From Rhodothermales bacterium (lineage in GTDB: Bacteria; Bacteroidota; Rhodothermia; Rhodothermales; UBA10348): a DNA stretch of 20,837 nucleotides. This document shows positions 14,910 to 20,837 of the stretch, piece after piece (the first letter of the stretch is position 1; every line of letters starts with the position of its first letter). The notes beneath the pieces are model-generated. The model saw nothing but the letters and a program-made list of their open reading frames with translations. It ran no database searches and was not told the origin of the DNA. A program made the translations under genes and the position numbers. The stretch spans positions 1-20,837 of the forward strand of contig JABDJZ010000173.1 in assembly GCA_013003255.1 (NCBI GenBank), given 5' to 3'.

Positions 14910-16127
14910 ATGGACATCAAGACACTCACCGGCACCTCGATCTCGGACGCACTGGCCGAGGCGCGAAGCCTCTGGGGCGACGATGTCGTGATGCTGCAGG
15001 CGGAACCGCCCTCTCCGGGGAAGCGCGCCCGCATCGCCGTGGGGCTTCCCGGCTCGACTCGCGGCGCATCGCACCGGTCGGCACTTGCCGTCGCTGCCCG
15101 CGAAACGGTGCCCCCGCTGGTCCACGCTGAGTTCTCGGCAGGAGCCGCGTCCCCAACACGACTTTCACCACCATCGCCCGAGGCCCCCATGAAAGGCACC
15201 TCGACCCTCGACCTGCTTGTTTCAGATGCCGCCAATCTGGCGTCCGGCATTCCTTCTACTCCCCGACGCGCCACCGCATCCGAAATGCTGGTAACGCCGC
15301 CTCCCGGCGCGCTGAGACGTCCCCGACGCGCTTCCGGTGCGCTGCTCGAGAAGAACATCCGGCCCGCGACGGAGGTGTTCGACTACATCTCAAGGCGAAA
15401 GGACCCGGCGGAAGTGGCAGTACCGGTTGAGGTAGAGGAAGCCGACCCCACCCGGGAGCCGCTGTTCGGACAGTTGATCCGCCAGGGCATTCGACCCAAG
15501 CGGGCCCGCAACCTGGCAGAACTCTCGATGGAGAGCGATGTCCAGGCCGCCGTAACCGCATTGGCCGGCGTCCTCCCTCCCAAAGTCGCCGGTCGCGCGC
15601 CCAAGCGCGTCCTTTTCGTGGGCGCCGCCGGGGCCGGCAAGACCTCGCTGGTTCTCCGGAGTGCCTATTCCCGGATTCGGGCCGGACGAAGCGCCCCGAC
15701 CATCATCGTAGTGGCCCCGGACCCGGTCAATCTGCGCGGATGGCTGGACCCCACACCACTGTTTGAGGCCTTCGACCTGGCCGTCGTGCGTTGCAGCCGC
15801 GAGGCGCTCCCGTCAGCTCTGAACGCGCTTGAGGGCGAAGTCCTTATCGACACGCCCGCCGGATTTCCGATTCCGGACGACCCCAGCCTCCACGTCCGCC
15901 TGGTGGTGGACGCCCGACCTGCGCAGGCCGCGACGTCGCGCGAAGGCGATGGGGCCGATTCGGTAGTGATCACACACGTTGACCAGGCGCCGGCTCTTGG
16001 CTACCTGACCGAACGCCTGATTGCCATGAACATCCCCGTTGCGGCGCTGGTCAGAACCGGCCGGCCGCAGGGACAGATTGCAGCCTACGACCCGGAGACC
16101 TTCGCCCAGACGGTTTGCCATGTTTGA
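14910..16127 (+). CDS. flhF: Flagellar SRP-type GTPase FlhF (divergent)
   Basis: FlhF is an SRP-family GTPase that marks where flagella are built. The 405-residue product begins with the FlhF B-domain signature (MDIKTLTGTSISDALAEARS, then GDDVVML) and has a long Ala/Pro/Ser-rich linker (about 45-190). An N-domain-like helical region and a G domain follow. The P-loop is GAAGAGKTS at 238-246. Other GTPase motifs are altered: the DTYR element is not recognisable (PDPVNLRGW in its place), DTAGR reads DTPAGF (314-319), and TKxD reads THVD (355-358). The C-terminal RLIAMNIPVAALVRTGRPQG matches the family's final segment. It lies 2 bases after flhA and overlaps flhG by 8. The position supports FlhF; whether it hydrolyses GTP is uncertain. 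Confidence 0.85.
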   Translation: MDIKTLTGTSISDALAEARSLWGDDVVMLQAEPPSPGKRARIAVGLPGSTRGASHRSALAVAARETVPPLVHAEFSAGAASPTRLSPPSPEAPMKGTSTLDLLVSDAANLASGIPSTPRRATASEMLVTPPPGALRRPRRASGALLEKNIRPATEVFDYISRRKDPAEVAVPVEVEEADPTREPLFGQLIRQGIRPKRARNLAELSMESDVQAAVTALAGVLPPKVAGRAPKRVLFVGAAGAGKTSLVLRSAYSRIRAGRSAPTIIVVAPDPVNLRGWLDPTPLFEAFDLAVVRCSREALPSALNALEGEVLIDTPAGFPIPDDPSLHVRLVVDARPAQAATSREGDGADSVVITHVDQAPALGYLTERLIAMNIPVAALVRTGRPQGQIAAYDPETFAQTVCHV

Positions 16128-16821
16128 TGTAGACCCCCACGATGCCGGCGTCGTAACCGTGGTTTCGGGAAAAGGCGGCGTGGGCAAGAGCGTGGTCGCC
16201 GTAAACCTCGCCGTCAGCCTGGCCCGCGAAGGCCGCCGGATTGCACTCATCGATGCCGACGCCGGACAGGGCTCCTGCGCCTACCTGCTGGGCCACGGTT
16301 CCGACGTGCGGCTGGTATCGCCAGATCCGTCCCTGGATGCAGGCGAGGCCCTCGACTTCCTGGAATCGTCGCTGATCCAGCTGCGGGACTGGGCGGACCT
16401 CGTTCTGATCGACGCGCCCGCCGGAATCGGCACCCTGGTTCGATGGGCACTCGATCGATCGGACAGCGGACTGCTGGTGCTGGTGGACGAGCCCACGGCT
16501 GTGGCAGACGCCTACGCGCTGGTCAAGATGACGTGGCGCCTTGATCCCGCCTTTCCCTTTGCCGGCGTAGTCAATATGGCGGATTCGGCCGTCGAGGCCG
16601 CCGACGTCGTCGAGCGCTTCTCTTCACTGACCTCCCACTTTCTCGATCGGAAGATCCTGTATGCGGGCTGGGTACCTTTTTCCGATGCCATGCGGCAGTC
16701 GGTCCGACGCCAGGTACCCGCTGCTGCCACCGACAGGGCCATGTCACGCGTCTTTGGTGACCTTGCGGGCCGCGTTCGCTGTGGAGTCTTCCCCACATTG
16801 GCCCCTTTGGCCATGAACTGA
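16120..16821 (+). CDS. flhG: MinD-like ATPase FlhG (FleN/YlxH), short form
   Basis: FlhG is a MinD/ParA-type ATPase that limits flagellar number and acts on FlhF. From ATG 16120, which overlaps the flhF stop (ATGTTTGA), the product is 233 residues; the in-frame extension upstream to 16039 is flhF sequence out of frame. The deviant Walker A motif SGKGGVGKS is intact, with the signature K18 and K23. Switch I reads LIDADAGQGSCAYLLG, unlike the common DADLGLANxDVLLG. The Walker B region DLVLIDAPAGIGTLVRWAL and EPTAVADAYALVKM match the family well. The protein is about 30-60 residues shorter than usual, mainly between switch I and Walker B, and starts too close to the P-loop to hold the DQAxxLR activator helix. 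Confidence 0.85.
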   Translation: MFDVDPHDAGVVTVVSGKGGVGKSVVAVNLAVSLAREGRRIALIDADAGQGSCAYLLGHGSDVRLVSPDPSLDAGEALDFLESSLIQLRDWADLVLIDAPAGIGTLVRWALDRSDSGLLVLVDEPTAVADAYALVKMTWRLDPAFPFAGVVNMADSAVEAADVVERFSSLTSHFLDRKILYAGWVPFSDAMRQSVRRQVPAAATDRAMSRVFGDLAGRVRCGVFPTLAPLAMN

Positions 16822-16827
16822 TCCTCT

Positions 16828-16843
16828 CGGCACACTAGTTGCA
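16828..16843 (+). promoter_or_regulatory. Candidate sigma-54 promoter for the small protein and fliA
   Basis: CGGCACACTAGTTGCA contains GGCAC and a complete TTGCA with GG and GC separated by exactly 10 bases. It matches 10 of 12 informative positions of TGGCACGNNNNTTGCW. It sits 6 bases after the flhG stop and would give a start near 16854, about 22 bases before the next gene. Sigma-54 control of early flagellar genes and fliA is known in several bacteria. This is the best promoter candidate in the window. Confidence 0.6.
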
Positions 16844-16875
16844 ACCATCCTCAGCGGACCTGTACCCCCCACTCC

Positions 16876-17163
16876 ATGCGCGCCCTCTTCTCACAATTCA
16901 GCGGCCTGATCGGCATCCTCACCTTCGTGAACCAGATGCTGTCCAGTGCACCGGTGGAAAAAGCCGTGCTCACCGGAGCCGGTGCCGGGCTCGCCGTCTA
17001 CGTGGTTCTGCTTCTTGGCGACGTTGTCATTCAACGATTGCTTGAGCAGGCGGCCGCGACCCAGCACCAGAATTCCAGCCAACAGGCTCCCCCATCCCGC
17101 AAGGACGAGCAGTCGCAAGAGACTGCATCCCCGTCCGGCGACCAGGACGCCAAGGCGGCCTGA
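16876..17163 (+). CDS. Small membrane protein of unknown function
   Basis: I do not recognise this 95-residue protein. It shows an N-terminal amphipathic/hydrophobic stretch (about residues 4-22, GLIGILTFVNQM) and one strong membrane helix at about 30-52 (AVLTGAGAGLAVYVVLLLGD). A hydrophilic tail (53-95) rich in Gln, Ser, Asp, Glu and Lys follows and is probably cytoplasmic and disordered. It lies between flhG and fliA on the same strand, downstream of the best sigma-54-like site, and fliA starts 23 bases after its stop. The position recalls SwrB of Bacillus, a membrane-anchored export activator next to sigD, but I see no sequence link. The coding call rests on context and the plausible membrane helix. 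Confidence 0.72.
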   Translation: MRALFSQFSGLIGILTFVNQMLSSAPVEKAVLTGAGAGLAVYVVLLLGDVVIQRLLEQAAATQHQNSSQQAPPSRKDEQSQETASPSGDQDAKAA

Positions 17164-17186
17164 CCAAAACCAAGCGCTGATCCACC

Positions 17187-17951
17187 ATGGCCAGAGCAGA
17201 CCTTCAGGGCGTAGCCGTCAAATTTGTCGAGGAACCGACCCCCGCGAACCGTGAGGCCGTCGTTATGGCGGCCATCCCGCTTGTTCGCTCGATAGTGGGT
17301 CGCCTGAGCGTTCCCGATCACCCGCTCGCCTCCCGTGATGATCTGGAGAACGTCGGACTCCTGGGACTGCTTCAGGCCCTTGACGGATACGATCCCGAGC
17401 GCGGTACTCCTTTCGTTTCCTATGCCTACGGACGAATCCGTGGTGCACTGGTCGACTACCTCCGGTCCATCGATGCCCTCCCCCGCGAGCGGCGCCGGCG
17501 CCTGGCCGAGGCCCATCGGGCCATGGACACGCTGCGCCAGGTCCTGGGTGGCGAGCCGTCCGATGGAGACGTCGCCGACTACCTGGGCATCTCCCTCCCC
17601 GACTACCACTCGCTCCTGCGCGATGCGCAGTGCCGATTCTCCCTCTCCCTGCACGCACCGATTGACAAAGAGGGCGATCAGACCATTATCGAATCGATTC
17701 CGAACGAAGAGACCTTCGAGGCCTTCGAGAAGATTGATCGGAAGTCGCTCACCGAGTACATCCAGACCCTCATCAAGGATCTGCCGGAACGAGAGCAGAC
17801 CATCGTGGCCCTGTACTATTTCGAGAACCTGACACTCCGCGAAATCGCCGGACTCATGGATCGGACCGAGGCCCGAATCTCGCAGATCCTCGGAAAGGTC
17901 CTCGTCCAGCTTCGGAGCCACCTCGCCAAAATGGGCACCAAGGCGGCCTGA
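17187..17951 (+). CDS. fliA: Flagellar sigma factor FliA (sigma-28)
   Basis: FliA directs RNA polymerase to late flagellar and chemotaxis genes once the hook is complete. The 254-residue protein has sigma region 2 (about residues 45-97, with SRDDLENVGLLGLLQALDGY, then FVSYAYGRIRGALVDYLR) and region 3 (about 98-170, with LAEAHRAMDTLRQVLGGEPS). Region 4 (about 199-248, with LPEREQTIVALYYFENLTLR) carries a helix-turn-helix EIAGLMDRTEARISQI. The length is typical, and all parts are intact. It is the last flagellar gene in the window. No anti-sigma factor FlgM gene is present here. No Shine-Dalgarno sequence is seen upstream. Confidence 0.95.
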   Translation: MARADLQGVAVKFVEEPTPANREAVVMAAIPLVRSIVGRLSVPDHPLASRDDLENVGLLGLLQALDGYDPERGTPFVSYAYGRIRGALVDYLRSIDALPRERRRRLAEAHRAMDTLRQVLGGEPSDGDVADYLGISLPDYHSLLRDAQCRFSLSLHAPIDKEGDQTIIESIPNEETFEAFEKIDRKSLTEYIQTLIKDLPEREQTIVALYYFENLTLREIAGLMDRTEARISQILGKVLVQLRSHLAKMGTKAA

Positions 17952-18020
17952 TCAGACCCCCGCAGGGGAACGATGCGCCAGCGGCGGCATTTGGCACGGC
18001 TGAACAAACCGAATCTGGCC

Positions 18021-18032
18021 GGGTATACCCGC
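18021..18032. promoter_or_regulatory. 12-bp palindrome upstream of the ppiD-like gene
   Basis: CGGGTATACCCG is a perfect 12-base palindrome in the 141-base gap between fliA and the ppiD-like gene, 60 bases before the start codon. It overlaps a second possible imperfect stem (CCCGCGG 18029-18035 with CCACGGG 18042-18048). It could be an operator or a transcript hairpin; no T-run follows, so it is not a clear terminator. The rest of the gap holds only a weak CCCC-GCA-GGGG stem at 17959-17969. Confidence 0.25.
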
Positions 18033-18092
18033 GGCTAAATCCACGGGAGTCTTCGGACCCCGCCTATTCACCTTACAACTACCTGGTTCAGC

Positions 18093-20186
18093 ATGGGTGT
18101 GATGAACCGTCTCCGGGAAAACACCGGAGTCGTCCTTTGGATACTCGTCTTTGCCTTTGGCGTCATCTGGGTCCTCCAGGATTCAGGCGGCCTCGACGTG
18201 GTCGGCTTTGCCGGCAACAACATCGCCACCGTAAACGGTGACGATATCACGTTTGAAGAATACAGCCAGGCACTCGACGGGCAGCTAAGCAATTACCAAC
18301 AGCAGACCGGGGACAGCATGCCCCCGCAGATGCTGGATCAGACGCGGGAACGCGTATTCGACAACCTGGTCGAGACCAAACTGCGCGAGCAGGAAATGTC
18401 CCGTCTGGGTCTTGAGGTTTCCGATCAGGAGGTCGTCGAGATGATCCAGGGCGCGGACCCCCACCCCATCATCAAGCTGTATTTCGGCGATGGGAGTGGC
18501 GGCGTTGACCGGGCCCTGTTGCAGAACTTCATCGAGAACCCCGATGCGCGCCAGGACTGGCTGAACATCGAGGACTACCTCCGCCAGGAGCGTCTTCGTG
18601 AGAAGCTGGACCAGTTGGTGACGGCCTCAGTCCGCGTTTCGGATGCCGATGTGCAGGCCGAGTACACGCGCCGCAACCGTGCCGTTGATGTGCGCTTCGT
18701 GGCACTGCGCTACTCGACCATTGCCAACGACTCGATCAGCTTTACCGATCGGGATCTGCGGCGGTTCTACGACGACAACCGCGAGGAATTTGCCCGCAAC
18801 CGGTCATACACCTTCCGGTACGTATCGGTCGACAAGAACCCGACAGCTGCCGACACGGCCGCAATCCTGGATGACCTTGAGGACTTGAAGGCTTCGTTCG
18901 CGGCCGCCGCGGATGATTCCACCTTCCTGACCCGCAACGGGTCTGAGCGTCCCTGGTCTGACGCGTATTTCCGTCCGGACGAGCTGGATGATGCCATCTC
19001 CGAGGTGGTCTTCGACGACCCGCAGATCGGCGAGGTCATCGGGCCGGTCATTTCCGGCAGCCAGGCGCACATCATCAAGGTCCTGGACGTCCGCGCTCCT
19101 GAGGAGACGGCTGTTCGCGCCCGCCACATTCTCTTCCGTGCCGCCGAGGGCGATACGGAAGCCCGTGCCGAGGCGCGTCGCGAGGCCAACGATGTCCTGC
19201 GCCAGATTCGCAATGGCGCCGATTTTGCCGAGATGGCCCGTGAGCACTCAGCCGACCAGTCCGCCTCACAGGGCGGTGACCTGGGATGGTTCGGTCCCGG
19301 CCGCATGGTGGCACCCTTCGAGGAGGCCGCCTTTGGCGCCCGCGTAGGCCGCGTGGTCGGTCCAGTCTCCACACAGTTCGGATTCCACCTGATCGAAGTG
19401 ACGGAACGTGCCACGCAGGAAGCACAGATTGCTGACTTCGCACTCGAACTCCGCGCCTCGGTAGCCACCCTCAATGCCGCTCAGGAGCGTCTTGAGGATG
19501 TCCAGTACTTCGCGATTGAGAACGACGACTTCGAGGCGGAGGCCGCCCGTGCCGGACTGAACCCCACCACGGTGCAGGTCGAGGACGGAGCCGCATTCAT
19601 ACCCGGAATCGGAAACAGCGGCGAGCTTCAGAGCTTCCTCTCGGGAGCCGATGTCGGTGACGTCAGCGAAGTGATTGAGCTCAACAACGAGTTCATCATC
19701 GGCGTTGTCGAGGCCATTCAGGAGGCGGGCTACCAGCCGTTCGAGGAAGTCCGTTCGCAGCTTGAGCCTCGCGTGCGCAACCAGAAGAAGGCAGAGATGC
19801 TTCGTGAGCGTCTTGAGGATGCACTCGGGCAAACTGACGGGTTTGACGGCCTTGCCGCCGCAGCCGGCGAGCAGGAGCGAACCGCTAACAGCCTTTCCTA
19901 CACGAACATGGTGGTACCGACCCTGGGTCGCGACCCGAAGTTCGTGGGTTCGGCGCTCGGTCTCGCCGCGGGTGAAACCTCCGGTGTCATTGAAGGCGCC
20001 AACGGCGTCTACGTGATTCACGTCACGGAAGTCCGAGAGGCCGGCGATGTGCCTCCAGCCGAACTGGAGTCGCTGCGCACCCAGCTGCAAACCCAGGCTC
20101 AGAACCGGGTTCGGACCCAGTGGATTGCGGCCCTCAAGGATGACTCCGAGATCATTGACCGGCGCCGCCAGGTGCTGATCAACTAG
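18093..20186 (+). CDS. ppiD: PpiD-type periplasmic peptidyl-prolyl isomerase / chaperone
   Basis: The 697-residue protein is anchored by one N-terminal membrane helix (about residues 13-30, VVLWILVFAFGVIWVLQDS), giving a large periplasmic part, as in PpiD. A SurA-like N-terminal chaperone region (about 45-215) includes VNGDDITFEEYSQALDGQL and FDNLVETKLREQEMSRLGLE. A parvulin PpiC domain lies at about 341-438: VRARHILFRAAEGDTEARAE, GADFAEMAREHS, SQGGDLGWFGPGRMVAPFEE and FGFHLIEVTER. A second, degenerate parvulin-like region follows (about 600-660, NMVVPTLGRDPKFVGSALGL). It helps folding of exported proteins. Start ATG 18093 or 18102 are both possible. It is separated from fliA by 141 bases and is probably not part of the flagellar transcript. 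It converges on dapF with 12 bases between stops. Confidence 0.88.
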   Translation: MGVMNRLRENTGVVLWILVFAFGVIWVLQDSGGLDVVGFAGNNIATVNGDDITFEEYSQALDGQLSNYQQQTGDSMPPQMLDQTRERVFDNLVETKLREQEMSRLGLEVSDQEVVEMIQGADPHPIIKLYFGDGSGGVDRALLQNFIENPDARQDWLNIEDYLRQERLREKLDQLVTASVRVSDADVQAEYTRRNRAVDVRFVALRYSTIANDSISFTDRDLRRFYDDNREEFARNRSYTFRYVSVDKNPTAADTAAILDDLEDLKASFAAAADDSTFLTRNGSERPWSDAYFRPDELDDAISEVVFDDPQIGEVIGPVISGSQAHIIKVLDVRAPEETAVRARHILFRAAEGDTEARAEARREANDVLRQIRNGADFAEMAREHSADQSASQGGDLGWFGPGRMVAPFEEAAFGARVGRVVGPVSTQFGFHLIEVTERATQEAQIADFALELRASVATLNAAQERLEDVQYFAIENDDFEAEAARAGLNPTTVQVEDGAAFIPGIGNSGELQSFLSGADVGDVSEVIELNNEFIIGVVEAIQEAGYQPFEEVRSQLEPRVRNQKKAEMLRERLEDALGQTDGFDGLAAAAGEQERTANSLSYTNMVVPTLGRDPKFVGSALGLAAGETSGVIEGANGVYVIHVTEVREAGDVPPAELESLRTQLQTQAQNRVRTQWIAALKDDSEIIDRRRQVLIN

Positions 20187-20198
20187 ACCACTCGAGCC

Positions 20199-20837
20199 TT
20201 ACACAGGTACGTTGAGGGTCCCGCGGAACACAGTTTCCGCGGGACCCTCAAGGTATCTGACCCCTCCGTCGGGATGAAAACCGATGGTCAGGGTGCCTCC
20301 GGACATGCGGACGCCGATGGTCTCGCCGGCCAGGCGGCCGGTGAGACGGGCGGCGGCAGCAGCGGCCGTGGCGCCCGTGCCGCACGCCAGGGTTTCACCT
20401 TCGACCCCTTTCTCCCAGGTCCTGAGAATCAGCCCTTCCGCATCGACCTGGGCAAAGTTCACGTTGGCGCCGGCCGGAGGATTGGTTTGACGCAGCCGGG
20501 GGCCCAGCGTACCCACTGGAGCCTTCGCAACGTCATCCGAGAAGACTACCAGGTGTTCGGTCCCCGTCCATAGGTAGCAGCGGTCCGGCCCATGATCATC
20601 GGCGGGAAGCTGCTCAAAACCCTGATATGCGGGGATGAAAAGACGCACCTCCTCCTCCACCAATTCCGCTGAATAGTCTCCGGCGTCCGTCTCGAACCGA
20701 AGGGGACGGGCCTCGATGCCGGCGTTCGCCGCGTACTTCACCAGGCAGCGCGCCCCATTTCCGCACATGGAGCCCACGGAACCGTCCGCGTTGAAGTACC
20801 GCATCCGGAAGTCAGCCGTCTCTGAGTTCTCCATGGC
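20199..20837 (-). CDS. dapF: Diaminopimelate epimerase DapF (N-terminus off the window)
   Basis: DapF converts LL- to meso-diaminopimelate for lysine and peptidoglycan synthesis. The frame is open to the window edge, so the 212 visible residues lack about the first 60-65, including the usual GLGNDFV motif. Both catalytic cysteines are present: one in ADGSVGSMCGNGARCLVKYA (MCGNG) and one in EGETLACGTGATAAAAAARL (ACGTG). The PAYQ, VNFAQVDAEG and LRTWEKGVEGE stretches fit the family. The ATG near the right edge is internal, not the start. The last 17 or so codons are folded into a perfect 17-bp inverted repeat that may serve as a shared transcription end for dapF and ppiD. Confidence 0.95.
   Translation of the reverse strand, partial: AMENSETADFRMRYFNADGSVGSMCGNGARCLVKYAANAGIEARPLRFETDAGDYSAELVEEEVRLFIPAYQGFEQLPADDHGPDRCYLWTGTEHLVVFSDDVAKAPVGTLGPRLRQTNPPAGANVNFAQVDAEGLILRTWEKGVEGETLACGTGATAAAAAARLTGRLAGETIGVRMSGGTLTIGFHPDGGVRYLEGPAETVFRGTLNVPV
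20212..20251. terminator. Perfect 17-bp inverted repeat, possible bidirectional terminator
   Basis: TTGAGGGTCCCGCGGAA (20212-20228) and TTCCGCGGGACCCTCAA (20235-20251) are perfect reverse complements around a 6-base loop. It starts 26 bases after the ppiD stop and lies wholly inside the dapF 3' coding region. It has no long T-run on either strand, so it may act as a Rho-assisted end or a 3' stabilising hairpin rather than a textbook terminator. Confidence 0.6.

Noticed and set aside
17991..18007. A TTGGCACG element in the fliA-ppiD gap resembling a sigma-54 -24 box.
   Set aside because: The bases where the -12 GC should lie (18006-18007) are CA, so the most conserved half of the -12 element is missing.
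20274..20573. A 99-codon + strand frame opposite dapF.
   Set aside because: It is antisense to a clearly conserved dapF that has both catalytic cysteines.
1..20837. A search for mobile elements, tRNA or rRNA genes, CRISPR arrays or a defence system.
   Set aside because: None seen. The window is a conserved housekeeping flagellar cluster with normal gene order and even composition; there is no sign of a separate new system.

Overview
The window is almost entirely one long, co-directional flagellar gene cluster on the + strand. It is followed by a periplasmic folding-factor gene (PpiD-type) and the convergent end of dapF on the - strand. The DNA is GC-rich. PpiD and DapF point to a Gram-negative, diaminopimelate-containing cell. 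Shine-Dalgarno sequences are absent before most starts (motB is the clear exception), which fits a Bacteroidota/Rhodothermota-like lineage. That placement is an inference of modest confidence; the sequence shows directly only a motile, GC-rich, Gram-negative-type bacterium.

Layout: (1) 1-4351, hook assembly: fliK (5' end off the window), flgD, flgE, closed by a strong intrinsic terminator at 4379-4410. (2) 4515-8859, stator and switch: a short CheW-like protein, motA, motB, fliL, fliM and a FliY-type fliN, closed by a terminator-like hairpin at 8871-8902. (3) 8971-16821, export gate and placement: fliO, fliP, fliQ, fliR, flhB, flhA, flhF, flhG, with many overlapping or abutting starts that suggest translational coupling. 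(4) 16876-17951, a small membrane protein of unknown function followed by fliA (sigma-28). (5) 18093-20186, ppiD-like peptidyl-prolyl isomerase. (6) 20199-20837, the 3' part of dapF on the - strand. There are no RNA genes, CRISPR arrays, insertion sequences or attachment sites that I can support, and no gene-free stretch exceeds about 165 bases.

How the genes work together: FliOPQR, FlhB and FlhA form the type III export gate. FliK and FlhB control hook length and the substrate switch, FlgD caps and FlgE builds the hook, MotAB with FliL drives rotation, FliM and FliN/FliY form the switch, FlhF and FlhG set flagellar position and number, and FliA transcribes late genes. The order is the widely conserved ancestral one, so the system itself is not new.

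The points that stand out are local. Sigma-54-like -24/-12 sites lie at three segment boundaries (best at 16828-16843, just ahead of the small protein and fliA). FlhF has lost the usual residues of several GTPase motifs, and its partner FlhG is short and lacks the N-terminal activator motif. The FliY CheC-like phosphatase motif and the FliM CheY-docking peptide are both altered. A minimal CheW-like protein sits where FlbD is usually found. A perfect 17-bp hairpin is embedded in the 3' coding end of dapF, opposite ppiD.
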